Source: Taishania sp.
GTDB taxonomy: Bacteria; Bacteroidota; Bacteroidia; Flavobacteriales_D; Crocinitomicaceae
Assembly (NCBI GenBank): GCA_030150045.1
Contig: JASLGM010000026.1
Span: 1-64,000 of the forward strand
Direction: 5' to 3'
DNA: 64,000 nucleotides
A program made the translations under genes and the position numbers. Shown piece after piece: positions 25,544 to 33,933 of the stretch. The number at the start of each line of letters is the position of its first letter. Position 1 is the first letter of the stretch. Under the pieces are notes generated by a model. The model saw only the letters and a program-made list of their open reading frames with translations, did no database searches and was not told the DNA's origin.

Positions 25544-25611
25544 ATTAAAATCTTTTTTTAGGCGGTACTTCAAGTACAAGTCTACACAAAACTCTTTTAT
25601 TATTTGATGTT

Positions 25612-26142
25612 TTAAATTGGGTGAATGTGTAAAACTTTGATCACTGGTTTTAATGAGTAGCCTCCATTACCTTGTTTCACAATGCTTTCACTTGCAATGA
25701 AGTCTAAGGTCATTTCGTAGCTGTGTCCAGCTAAAAAGTCTTCCTTCAATTTTATTTTTAATCCTGATTGTTGAGCTGAAGGAGTGGAAAGTGGGTGAAT
25801 TACGTCATCAACTAACACAGTATTGTTGCTTCCAAGGATTAGTCTAAGTTGATTTATATGTCCTGCTGGAATTTGACCACCGTGAACAAGAAGTGCGGAA
25901 ATATCGTTTTGTAGCGTCAATAGATCGTAGATACCTTGAATTGTTGGAAGGTTTATCCAGCCTAATTGATCATGATGTATGCGAACTTGTGTTACTTCTA
26001 CATTGATTTCTTGGTAATCTCCAGGTGCGTCAACCATACGAATGGTTAATGTACTTTCTCCTTTGTCCTTTTTGCATGAAAACAAAAAGATGGAAAAAGT
26101 GATGATGACAGCTGATAGTAATACATATTTTATTTTCGACAT
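25612..26142 (-). CDS. DUF4382 domain lipoprotein
   Basis: 176 residues from the ATG at 26142; an earlier ATG (26178) would put 12 charged residues before the signal peptide and is less likely. A lipobox (LFSC, C23) precedes KKDKGES. The body is one DUF4382 domain: LTIRMVDAPGDYQEINVEVTQVRIH, QIPAGHINQLRLIL and AGHSYEMTLDF are characteristic. Such domains are found in secreted or surface lipoproteins of many phyla and have no known activity; the fold is probably beta-sandwich. Single gene. Confidence 0.85.
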   Translation of the reverse strand: MSKIKYVLLSAVIITFSIFLFSCKKDKGESTLTIRMVDAPGDYQEINVEVTQVRIHHDQLGWINLPTIQGIYDLLTLQNDISALLVHGGQIPAGHINQLRLILGSNNTVLVDDVIHPLSTPSAQQSGLKIKLKEDFLAGHSYEMTLDFIASESIVKQGNGGYSLKPVIKVLHIHPI

Positions 26143-26330
26143 GGCGCTATTGTTTTTTATTTGGTCGATTAATTTCATGCCATAATCTCAAAGCCTTATT
26201 TATCAGGCTGGTTGATAAGTATTGGAAATGTATTTATTTTCAAAATGAAAAAAAAACAACTGAATTGAAGTGATTTTTCATTTTGATGATGAGTGGATAA
26301 AGGGAATCTTTGTTCGTAGTTTGATCATAT

Positions 26331-26475
26331 CAGCCCGGTGGGAGCGTGTTAGCTAAAAGAGATGTTTTGGGTGTGAACGTTTGTTTACGACTGCGACAAA
26401 AGAAGCACGTTGTAAACAAAAGGGAGTGAACCCCAAAAGGATCTTTTACTAAAGCGTGTAGACCGAATTGGCTGC
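26331..26475 (+). repeat. Type A structured intergenic element, copy 5
   Basis: Terminal arms CAGCC / GGCTG. The invariant motif (GCGACAAAAGAAGCAC, two changes) is enclosed by arms TGTTTACGAC (26382-26391) and GTTGTAAACA (26409-26418), nearly perfect and unlike other copies. Outer arms TTTTGGG (26365-26371) and CCCAAAA also pair. It lies in the 473-bp gap before the UvrD-type helicase gene; the rest of that gap holds only the helicase promoter. Confidence 0.86.
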
Positions 26476-26578
26476 AAAATTATTTTTTTTACTCATGGTT
26501 TCTTTGTTGTTTTTTGTGTGAATTAGATATTTACTTGCCTGAAAATTGTATTTTTCTGTAATTTTTGTTGCGTTTGTT

Positions 26579-26611
26579 TTTGCTTTTTCAAGAAAATTTT
26601 GTATACTTTTG
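26579..26611 (+). promoter_or_regulatory. Promoter of the UvrD/PcrA helicase gene
   Basis: TTG (26580-26582), a 21-base spacer, and TACTTTTG (26604-26611), matching the Bacteroidota TTG/TAnnTTTG promoter. The ATG follows about 40 bases later. Confidence 0.68.
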
Positions 26612-26651
26612 TAGCTATTCATTTTTGCTTCAATAATATTACAATTTATAT

Positions 26652-28970
26652 ATGAGTTTTTTAGATGAGTTGAATGACAGTCAACGCGCGGCAGTTGTTA
26701 ATTTTACGGGACCTACAATGGTTATTGCGGGTGCAGGATCCGGAAAAACACGTGTTTTAACCTATAGAATTGCATATATGATGGAGCAGGGAGTGGATCC
26801 CTACAATGTGCTTTCGTTGACGTTTACCAACAAGGCAGCACGTGAAATGCAGGAAAGAATTTCTAAAATTGCTACGCAAGGGGCGATGGGGCATTACGGT
26901 GCTAGCGAGGTGAAAAACTTGACTATGGGAACTTTTCACTCCGTTTTTGCTCGTATCTTGCGTTTTAATGCTGACCGTTTGGGGTATCCAACGAATTTTA
27001 CAATTTATGATACACAAGATTCCAAAAGTTTGTTGAAGGATATCATTAAATCATTGCATTTAGATGATAAAGCGTACAAACCAAGTAGCGTTTTGGGACG
27101 TATTTCTTCTGCGAAAAATAGTTTGCTTTCGGCAAATGAATATTTACAAAATCAAGAGATTTTGAACGAAGATATGCAGTCGAAAAGACCAGAAATTGGA
27201 CGTATTTATAAAGCTTATTCCGATCGCTGTTTCAAGGCTGGAGCAATGGATTTTGATGATTTGTTGTTTCAGATGAATGTCTTGTTGCGCGATCACCCAG
27301 ATGTTTTGAACTATTATCAATCGAAGTTTAAATACATACTTGTTGATGAGTATCAGGATACCAATTATGCACAGTATTTGATTGTAAAACAACTTGCAAG
27401 CCGATATGAAAATATTTGTGTGGTTGGAGATGATGCACAGTCAATTTATTCATTTAGAGGAGCTAATATTCAAAATATCTTGAATTTCAAGAAGGATTAT
27501 CCTGATTTTCAAATTTTTAAGTTGGAACAGAATTACCGAAGTACAAACAATATCGTACAAGCAGCGAATAGTGTGATTGCTCGTAACCAAGATCAGATTA
27601 AGAAGGACGTTTGGACTTCAAATGAGGAGGGGGAGAAGTTACATGTGGTACGTACACTTACGGATAATGAAGAAGGTTCTTTTGTGGCCAATCGATTGTT
27701 TGAAACGAAGACAGCAAATGGATTGACATTTAATGATTTTGCGGTTCTTTATCGTACCAATCGTCAGTCGAGATCATTTGAGGAGGCGTTCAGAAAAATG
27801 AATATTCCGTATAAAATATATGGCGGATTGTCGTTTTATCAACGTAAAGAAATCAAGGATATTTTGGCTTATTTCCGTTTGACAACCAATCCTAGAGACG
27901 AGGAAGCGTTTAAGCGTGTAATTAACTATCCTAAGCGCGGAATTGGTAAGACAAGTATTGAAAATATGGTGATTGCTTCGGAGCGATACGGAATGCCGAT
28001 TTGGGATGTATTGACAAATATGGATCAATATCCAGTTCAATTGCCCGCAGCAGCTAGAAATAAAGTGGTAGAATTTACCACAATGATTGAAAGTTTTACT
28101 GCACAATTGTCGAAGTTAAATGCATACGAATTGGGGCAGCATATTGCTAAATCCAGTGGGATTTTGAAAGAATTGTATGCCGAAAAAGATAAAGGACCAG
28201 AAGAAGTTGAAAGGTATCAAAACATCGAGGAGTTATTAGCCGGAATTAAAGCCTTTACAGTTGATAAAGGAAAAGACGGACCAAATGGTTTGGACGAATT
28301 TATGATCGATGTAGCTTTGTTGACGGACGCTGACCAGGATAAAGATGAAGAAAAAAATCACGTAACAATGATGACCATTCACTCTTCAAAAGGTTTGGAA
28401 TTTAAGCATGTGTTCTTGGTTGGATTGGAGGAAAATCTTTTCCCTTCACAGATGGCCTTGCTTTCTCGTACGGAAACCGAGGAGGAACGACGTTTGTTTT
28501 ATGTAGCGGTGACGCGTGCGATGGAAACGTGTACGATTTCTTATGCGATGTCCCGCTTCCAATGGGGAAATTTAATTTCTTCAGAACCGAGTCGATTTAT
28601 TGATGAAATTGATCCTAAGTTTATTAAGTTTGAAATGCCACAGCGCGGACCAGGAAGGTCGTTGATGTCTGGACGCCCAGTTGGGATTGCGCAGCGTGGA
28701 GGATTGAATCGATCGATGAACGAAGATGCTCCAAGATCAACGGAACGCCCAGCGAATATGCGACCAGTGAGCGCTATGACGGGAGGAATGACCGTGAAAG
28801 ATGATGATTTGAAAGTGGGGTATAATGTGGAGCATAATACGTTTGGGAAAGGGAAAGTTATAAAAATGGAAGGCACAGGTGCCGATAAGAAAGCAACTAT
28901 TTTCTTCCCGCGTCACGGTGCGAAAACTGTACTTCTTCGCTTTGCAAATCTGAAAGTGGTGGAGGAATAA
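26652..28970 (+). CDS. UvrD/PcrA-type superfamily 1 DNA helicase
   Basis: 772 residues. Helicase motifs in order: Q-motif LNDSQRAAV (7-15), Walker A GAGSGKTR (about 27-34), Ia TFTNKAA, motif II VDEYQDTN (about 231-238), III DDAQSIYSFRGA, IV QNYRSTNNI, V TIHSSKGLEFKHV (about 577) and VI VAVTRAM. The C-terminus carries the PcrA/UvrD-like tail with a final KVGYNVEHNTFGKGKV segment that binds partners such as RNA polymerase in relatives. It unwinds DNA 3'-to-5' in nucleotide excision repair and replication. It is flanked by A elements on both sides, and uvrA follows convergently. Confidence 0.95.
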   Translation: MSFLDELNDSQRAAVVNFTGPTMVIAGAGSGKTRVLTYRIAYMMEQGVDPYNVLSLTFTNKAAREMQERISKIATQGAMGHYGASEVKNLTMGTFHSVFARILRFNADRLGYPTNFTIYDTQDSKSLLKDIIKSLHLDDKAYKPSSVLGRISSAKNSLLSANEYLQNQEILNEDMQSKRPEIGRIYKAYSDRCFKAGAMDFDDLLFQMNVLLRDHPDVLNYYQSKFKYILVDEYQDTNYAQYLIVKQLASRYENICVVGDDAQSIYSFRGANIQNILNFKKDYPDFQIFKLEQNYRSTNNIVQAANSVIARNQDQIKKDVWTSNEEGEKLHVVRTLTDNEEGSFVANRLFETKTANGLTFNDFAVLYRTNRQSRSFEEAFRKMNIPYKIYGGLSFYQRKEIKDILAYFRLTTNPRDEEAFKRVINYPKRGIGKTSIENMVIASERYGMPIWDVLTNMDQYPVQLPAAARNKVVEFTTMIESFTAQLSKLNAYELGQHIAKSSGILKELYAEKDKGPEEVERYQNIEELLAGIKAFTVDKGKDGPNGLDEFMIDVALLTDADQDKDEEKNHVTMMTIHSSKGLEFKHVFLVGLEENLFPSQMALLSRTETEEERRLFYVAVTRAMETCTISYAMSRFQWGNLISSEPSRFIDEIDPKFIKFEMPQRGPGRSLMSGRPVGIAQRGGLNRSMNEDAPRSTERPANMRPVSAMTGGMTVKDDDLKVGYNVEHNTFGKGKVIKMEGTGADKKATIFFPRHGAKTVLLRFANLKVVEE

Positions 28971-28990
28971 CTGAAATAGTTTCTGACTTT

Positions 28991-29026
28991 TAAACGCTTG
29001 TTCACAATGAATGAGCGTTTTTTTTT
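28991..29026 (+). terminator. Terminator of the helicase gene
   Basis: AAACGCTTGTTCA / TGAATGAGCGTTT, a 13-position stem with one mismatch, followed by nine T. The A element begins immediately after the T run. Confidence 0.9.
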
Positions 29027-29170
29027 GGCAGCTTTAACGGTCTACATGCTTTAGTAAATTCCAGAAAAAAGGTTCACGAAACAGTTGCCCCGTGCTTCCG
29101 TTGGTCGCAGTGGTAACTGTTCGTTCATTTTTTTTTCTGTTCATTTAGCTATCGCATTACGACCTAGCTG
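29027..29170 (-). repeat. Type A structured intergenic element, copy 6
   Basis: Reverse orientation. Terminal arms are CAGCT / AGCTG here, a compensated change from CAGCC / GGCTG. The invariant motif GCGACCAACGGAAGCAC is enclosed by CAGTTACC / GGGCAACTG. It starts exactly at the end of the helicase terminator. Confidence 0.86.
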
Positions 29171-29177
29171 TAAAGGA

Positions 29178-29320
29178 CTTCATCTGCATATTCCAATATT
29201 GAGATATAGCTTTTGATTTAGTTTGTCAATTTTCCTTCATCTGCATATTCCAATATTGAGATATAGCTTTTGATTTAGTTTGTCAATTTTCTTTCATCTG
29301 CATATTCCAATATGGAAATG
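29178..29320 (+). repeat. 57-bp tandem repeat (family D), about 2.5 units
   Basis: Units start at 29178, 29235 and 29292, again exactly 57 bp apart; the first two are nearly identical, and the third breaks off after CATATTCCAATATGG. The core CATCTGCATATTCCAATATT corresponds to the core of the 14618 array, but the remaining half of the unit is different. It sits between an A copy and a B copy in inverted orientation. Confidence 0.9.
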
Positions 29321-29326
29321 GATTTT

Positions 29327-29467
29327 CTGCCCGGCGGAGGGTGATAGCTACACGCTGACGAGCTTACAATTGCCCTTTTAAATGTAGCGACTTCAGAAGC
29401 TACATTTAAAAGTTGGCAAGGTAAAGTTTCGGCAAGTGTACTAAAGCCCAAAGACGGAAATAGCAGC
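29327..29467 (+). repeat. Type B structured intergenic element, copy 2
   Basis: Best-preserved hairpin of the family: CTTTTAAATGTAGC (29375-29388) and GCTACATTTAAAAG (29399-29412) are perfectly complementary around the loop GACTTCAGAA. Terminal arms CTGC / GCAG pair. TACTAAAGCCCAAAGACGG is near the end. Confidence 0.87.
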
Positions 29468-29502
29468 TAAAAAAAGAAGCATCCAAATGTGAATGCTTCT
29501 TC
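29468..29502 (-). terminator. Terminator of uvrA
   Basis: GAAGCAT..CA / TG..ATGCTTC stem with an A run on its plus-strand left side (T run on the minus strand), 6 bases after the uvrA stop. Confidence 0.83.
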
Positions 29503-29507
29503 TGTTA

Positions 29508-32276
29508 TTAAAGTTTTAAGTATTGACCAGTTACTGATTCGGGGCAAGAGAGGATGTTTTCAGGCGTACCTTCGAAAACGATTTTTCCACCGCCTTTCCC
29601 ACCATTTGGACCGATGTCGATTAACCAATCTGCGCATTTGATGACTTCGTTGTTGTGTTCGATTACGAATACGCTATGACCTGCGTCAACTAATCGTTGA
29701 AGTGCGATGATTAATTTGTCTACGTCGTGAAAGTGAAGTCCTGTTGTAGGTTCGTCAAAAATAAAAAGTGTGGGCGTTGCTTTGATTCCTTTGGATAAAA
29801 AAGAGGCTAATTTAACACGTTGTGCTTCACCTCCTGAAAGTGTAGAGGAGGATTGTCCCATTTTTAGGTATCCTAATCCAACATCTTGTAAGGGTTGAAT
29901 TTTCTCTACGATTTTCTCATCCAATTTTTCAGAATGTTGTTTGAAAAAAGCTAAAGCTTCATCGATATCCATTTGCAATAAATCGGATATGTTTTTCTCT
30001 TGATAGAAGATTTCTAGCGCTTCTTGTTTATAACGGGTTCCCTCACATGCTTCACATTCTAAATGGATGTCAGCCATGAATTGCATACCTACGGTGATTT
30101 GACCTTCGCCCTCACATATTTCGCATCGACCACCTTCCACATTGAAGGAGAAGAATCCGGGTTTGTAGCCACGAGCTTTGGCTAATGGTTGTCTGCTGAA
30201 TAATTCACGAATGTCGTCAAATGCTTTTACATATGTAACGGGATTACTTCGTGTTGATTTTCCGATTGGATTTTGATCAATCATCTCTACTTCTTTGATG
30301 TGTTTCCAATCTCCGGTTACTTGAAAATGCGCGCCTGTAGTGTTAGACATTTGCCCTAGTTTTTGTCGGGCGGCTGGATAAACAATGTCCTTTAATAAAG
30401 TCGACTTACCAGATCCGCTCACGCCGGTGATACAGACTAAAGCATGTAAAGGGAGTTTCACTTCAACATCATACATATTGTTTTTAGAGATGTTTGTGAA
30501 GTGCAGTTTATCTTTTGAGGAGCGACGTGTTTTAGGAGCTTCTATTTTTCGTTTCCCCGTCAAGTAATCAGCTGTTAAACTATTTTTTGCTTTCAAAAGT
30601 TGGTCGTGATTACCTTGGAAAACCACTTCTCCACCATAAATACCAGCCATTGGACCGATGTCTAGCACTTCGTCTGCTGCACGAATGATGTCCTCTTCGT
30701 GTTCCACAACAATTACCGTATTTCCTAGGTCACGTAGATTGTTGAGCACTTTTATCAAGCGTTCGGTGTCACGAGGGTGTAAACCAATAGATGGTTCGTC
30801 GAGAATGTACATAGATCCGACTAGGCTGCTTCCTAACGAAGTGGCAAGATTGATACGTTGACTTTCTCCGCCGGAAAGGGAGTTCGAGCGACGATTTAAG
30901 GTTAAATAGCTCAAGCCAACGTCGGTTAAAAATTGCAAACGATTGGTAATTTCAGGCAGTAGTCGCTTGGTTATTCGGCTGTCGAATGAAGAGACTTCTA
31001 ATTGTTGAAAGAATGTCAAGGCTTCGTCGATAGGTAACAATACCAGTTCTTGTAAGCTTTTTCCACCTACTTTTACGTAGGAAGCGTCGCCACGCAAACG
31101 TGTTCCAAGACAATCGGGACAGTCTGTTTTTCCACGATAGCGTGACAGCATGACGCGATAATGTATTTTGTATGTTTGTGATTCAACAAATTTAAAAAAG
31201 GGGCGTATGCCCGTGAAATATTTATTTCCATTCCACAACAATGCGTACTGAGTAGCTGTTAAATCTTGAATAGGACGATGGATTGGGAAATCGAATTTTG
31301 CAGCGTTGGCGATGAGTTCGTTTTTGTATTCGCCCATCGTTTCGCCAAGCCAAGGAGCAATGGCACCTTCGAAGACGCTTTTTTTGCGATCTGGAATCAC
31401 CAAGTGTTCATCTACTCCAATGATTTGACCGTATCCTTCACAGCTTTTACAAGCACCAAACGGATTGTTGAAGGTGAAAAAATGTTCGGATGGTTCTGTA
31501 AATTCCATACCATCAAGCTCAAATCGAGTAGAGAATGAGGTGCGTTTGTTTCCCTCCATTTGAAGTACGGTACAGACCCCATTTCCTTCAGAGAAAGCAA
31601 TGCCAACAGAGTCTCCAATACGAGCTAGTGCTTCATCCGACGTAAAGTCACCAGAGAAGCGATCGACTACTAATTCAAAAGAAGTTGGAGGGTTTTCGAT
31701 GATTTCTTCGATGCTTGTCATTCCTTCTTCTGAAAAGACACGCGCAAAACCTTGACCTTTAAGGATTTCCAATTGTTTTTTTGCGCCATAAGCATCACAA
31801 TTCGGAAGAGGACAAAGTAATAGAAGGCGATTATTTTCCTCCATTTTAGAAATGAATTGGATCACATCCGTCACTGTATCTTTCTTTACTTCATTCCCTG
31901 AAATGGGAGAGTACGTTTTGCCTACGCGCGCAAAAAGGAGTTTTAGATAGTCATAAATTTCTGTTACCGTTCCAACAGTTGATCTCGGATTGGTAGATAT
32001 TACTTTTTGTTCAATAGCTATGGCTGGTACCACACCCTTTATATAATCAGCTTCAGGTTTGTCGAGTTTACCAAGAAACTGACGTGCATACGAAGACATA
32101 CTTTCAATGTATCGTCGTTGACCTTCCGCATAGAGTGTATCAAAAGCTAGAGATGATTTACCAGAACCTGAAAGCCCCGTGATAACAGTAAACTTTCCAT
32201 GAGGAATACGTACATCAAGGCTTTTGAGATTATTTACTCGAGCACCTTTGATATCAATAAACGATTGTTTTGCCAT
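29508..32276 (-). CDS. uvrA: Excinuclease ABC subunit A
   Basis: 922 residues, slightly shorter than the E. coli protein (940). Two ABC ATPase modules: Walker A GLSGSGKSS (about 32-40) and GVSGSGKST (about 625-633), signatures LSGGESQR and LSGGEAQR, Walker B ILDEPSIGLH and IFDEPTTGLH. Zinc-binding cysteine pairs are seen in FGACKSCEGYG, CPDCLGTRLRG and CEICEGEGQ...CEACEGTRY. UvrA recognises bulky DNA lesions and loads UvrB in nucleotide excision repair. Single gene, convergent to the helicase gene, which acts in the same pathway in other bacteria. Confidence 0.97.
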   Translation of the reverse strand: MAKQSFIDIKGARVNNLKSLDVRIPHGKFTVITGLSGSGKSSLAFDTLYAEGQRRYIESMSSYARQFLGKLDKPEADYIKGVVPAIAIEQKVISTNPRSTVGTVTEIYDYLKLLFARVGKTYSPISGNEVKKDTVTDVIQFISKMEENNRLLLLCPLPNCDAYGAKKQLEILKGQGFARVFSEEGMTSIEEIIENPPTSFELVVDRFSGDFTSDEALARIGDSVGIAFSEGNGVCTVLQMEGNKRTSFSTRFELDGMEFTEPSEHFFTFNNPFGACKSCEGYGQIIGVDEHLVIPDRKKSVFEGAIAPWLGETMGEYKNELIANAAKFDFPIHRPIQDLTATQYALLWNGNKYFTGIRPFFKFVESQTYKIHYRVMLSRYRGKTDCPDCLGTRLRGDASYVKVGGKSLQELVLLPIDEALTFFQQLEVSSFDSRITKRLLPEITNRLQFLTDVGLSYLTLNRRSNSLSGGESQRINLATSLGSSLVGSMYILDEPSIGLHPRDTERLIKVLNNLRDLGNTVIVVEHEEDIIRAADEVLDIGPMAGIYGGEVVFQGNHDQLLKAKNSLTADYLTGKRKIEAPKTRRSSKDKLHFTNISKNNMYDVEVKLPLHALVCITGVSGSGKSTLLKDIVYPAARQKLGQMSNTTGAHFQVTGDWKHIKEVEMIDQNPIGKSTRSNPVTYVKAFDDIRELFSRQPLAKARGYKPGFFSFNVEGGRCEICEGEGQITVGMQFMADIHLECEACEGTRYKQEALEIFYQEKNISDLLQMDIDEALAFFKQHSEKLDEKIVEKIQPLQDVGLGYLKMGQSSSTLSGGEAQRVKLASFLSKGIKATPTLFIFDEPTTGLHFHDVDKLIIALQRLVDAGHSVFVIEHNNEVIKCADWLIDIGPNGGKGGGKIVFEGTPENILSCPESVTGQYLKL

Positions 32277-32403
32277 GGTGTAAAAATAGTCGTTTTTAGC
32301 CTTTCAGATGTCTAAATCTGATTGAAAAAGAAAGCGATTGAAAAAAAAAGGATTTTTTAAGAAAATATATTGAACAGAACCTTAAAGAAAAGGGATTTAG
32401 CCC

Positions 32404-32411
32404 TATCTTTG
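32404..32411 (+). promoter_or_regulatory. -7 element of ndk
   Basis: TATCTTTG, exact TAnnTTTG, 20 bases before the ndk ATG; the -33 region has no perfect TTG. Confidence 0.6.
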
Positions 32412-32431
32412 CAGAAAATTACGAGTAAAAG

Positions 32432-32848
32432 ATGGCAAACATTACATTTACAATGATCAAGCCTGATGCGGTAGCAAAAGGACATATCGGAGACATCCTG
32501 AAAGACATTACAGATGCAGGATTCAAAATCAAAGCGGTAAAAATGACGCAATTGTCTAAACAAGATGCTGAGGCATTTTATGCAGTACATAGCGAACGTG
32601 GATTCTTTGGAGAATTGGTAGCTTTCATGACTTCTGGTCCTATCGTTGCTGCTGTTTTAGAAAAAGACAATGCAGTTGCTGACTTCCGTACTTTGATTGG
32701 AGCAACAAATCCAAAGGAAGCTGCTGAAGGAACAATTCGTGCTAAATACGCTGAGTCAATTGACGCAAATGCTGTTCACGGTTCTGATTCTGATGAAAAT
32801 GCTGCTATTGAGGCTGCTTTCCACTTTGCTGCCAAAGAAATTTTCTAA
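32432..32848 (+). CDS. ndk: Nucleoside diphosphate kinase
   Basis: 138 residues, the typical size. Starts MANITFTMIKPDAVAKGHIG; the catalytic phosphohistidine is in NAVHGSDSDENA (about H115). SGPIVAAVLEKDNAV and RTLIGATNPKEA bind the nucleotide. It transfers the gamma phosphate between NTPs and NDPs, balancing nucleotide pools. Single gene with promoter and terminator. Confidence 0.97.
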   Translation: MANITFTMIKPDAVAKGHIGDILKDITDAGFKIKAVKMTQLSKQDAEAFYAVHSERGFFGELVAFMTSGPIVAAVLEKDNAVADFRTLIGATNPKEAAEGTIRAKYAESIDANAVHGSDSDENAAIEAAFHFAAKEIF

Positions 32849-32870
32849 GAAAGCACAAACAAATTATACG

Positions 32871-32901
32871 AAATGGTTGTCCTAGGGCAGCCATTTTTTG
32901 T
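32871..32901 (+). terminator. Terminator of ndk
   Basis: AAATGGTTG / CAGCCATTT (one G-T type mismatch) followed by T-rich sequence, 22 bases after the ndk stop. Confidence 0.7.
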
Positions 32902-32925
32902 TTTAAGGGATTTGTTTTTACCAAA

Positions 32926-32949
32926 AAAGCCCGCAATTTCTTGAGGGCT
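32926..32949 (-). terminator. Terminator of the DUF805 gene
   Basis: AAGCCC / GGGCTT stem with an A run on the left (T on the minus strand), 22 bases after the DUF805 stop. Confidence 0.7.
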
Positions 32950-32970
32950 TGAACGTATATTGTAAAAAAA

Positions 32971-33378
32971 TTAATACGAAGAATACGGATTTTCCATCGC
33001 TTTTGGGTTAGGGCCGTGCGGGTTCTCGCCACGATCGCCTTCGGTTACTAATTTGATAAAAACAAGAATTCCTCCAACAAGGGGAATCAGCGACATCAAA
33101 ATGTACCATCCACTCTTATTCACGTCGTGAAGGCGGCGAACAGTTACTGCTAAACTTGGAATAATCATGCAAAAAGTGTAAAGCGAATAAATGTAGCCGT
33201 AAGGTAGTTTTGTACCGTCCTCCAACTGAGATTCATAGTTGAAGCCAAGTGCGGTGTCGAGTGAAAGGGCAACTGCACTAAACAGAAAATTGAACAAAAT
33301 AAACATCCAATATTCTTTTCTTCGTGCGCGGCCGCTAAAATTAAACCCGTTTTTAATTACATGTACATACCATTTCAT
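32971..33378 (-). CDS. DUF805 membrane protein
   Basis: 135 residues with three to four membrane helices. The N-terminal FNFSGRARRKEYWMFILFN and the internal SLAVTVRRLHDVNKSGWYIL are the hallmarks of DUF805 (inner membrane protein YhaH-like). The C-terminal tail is hydrophilic (GENPHGPNPKA). No activity is known for the family. Single gene. Confidence 0.9.
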   Translation of the reverse strand: MKWYVHVIKNGFNFSGRARRKEYWMFILFNFLFSAVALSLDTALGFNYESQLEDGTKLPYGYIYSLYTFCMIIPSLAVTVRRLHDVNKSGWYILMSLIPLVGGILVFIKLVTEGDRGENPHGPNPKAMENPYSSY

Positions 33379-33522
33379 AGGAATCTTTTTTTAGTGTTAG
33401 TTATTGATAATCATATAAATATAGGTTTATTTTTATTGGTAAGATTGAAAATATGCATAATTATATAGAAATGAATATTTAACCACTTTGAATGAAAGAA
33501 TGGTCTTTTTGAACATGTTTTT

Positions 33523-33668
33523 GGCTGCCATTTTCGTTCTTCGCGCTTTAGTCAAATCGTGAGAAAAGGGTTCACTGCAGCGTTGCCACGTGCTTCCGTT
33601 GGTCGCAGTGGCCAACTTGCGTTCACTTCTTTTTCACTTCTTTTCGCTATCGCGCTACGTCCGGGCAG
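33523..33668 (-). repeat. Type A structured intergenic element, copy 7
   Basis: Reverse orientation. Terminal arms are CTGCC / GGCAG, a compensated alternative to CAGCC / GGCTG. The motif GCGACCAACGGAAGCAC is enclosed by GTTGGCCAC / GTGGCAAC. It lies in the 555-bp gap before the heavy-metal RND genes. Confidence 0.86.
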
Positions 33669-33712
33669 GATGATTTCTATTTAATTAGTATTTAAGGTGT
33701 TTGCCTTGATTT

Positions 33713-33842
33713 CGCGTTAGGGATAGGAGTGGTTAGCCCGCATGGATTCCCAAGGATTTGGGAAGACAGAGGACTAGGAACGGATAGCCCGACCTCACCC
33801 AAGTATTTGGGTGAGGAAACGCCCAAATACTTGGGTGAGGAT
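33713..33842 (+). repeat. Family C intergenic element, copy 2
   Basis: GCGTTAGGGATAGGAGTGG, TAGCCCG, hairpin CCCAA / TTTGGG, GGACTAGGAACGGATAGCCC, then the perfect hairpin CCTCACCCAA / TTGGGTGAGG, followed by a second copy of the right arm. It lies 45 bases after an A element. Confidence 0.78.
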
Positions 33843-33885
33843 TAATTTTTCACTTTTTTTATCTATATGAGGGAAATAAAAAACG

Positions 33886-33917
33886 GCGCTAACATAAATG
33901 TCAACGCCGTTTTTTGA
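33886..33917 (-). terminator. Terminator of the czcCBA-like operon
   Basis: AAAACGGCG / CGCCGTTTT perfect stem with a loose centre, flanked by A and T runs; 17 bases after the permease stop. Confidence 0.9.
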
Positions 33918-33933
33918 TCGGATATTTGGTAAT

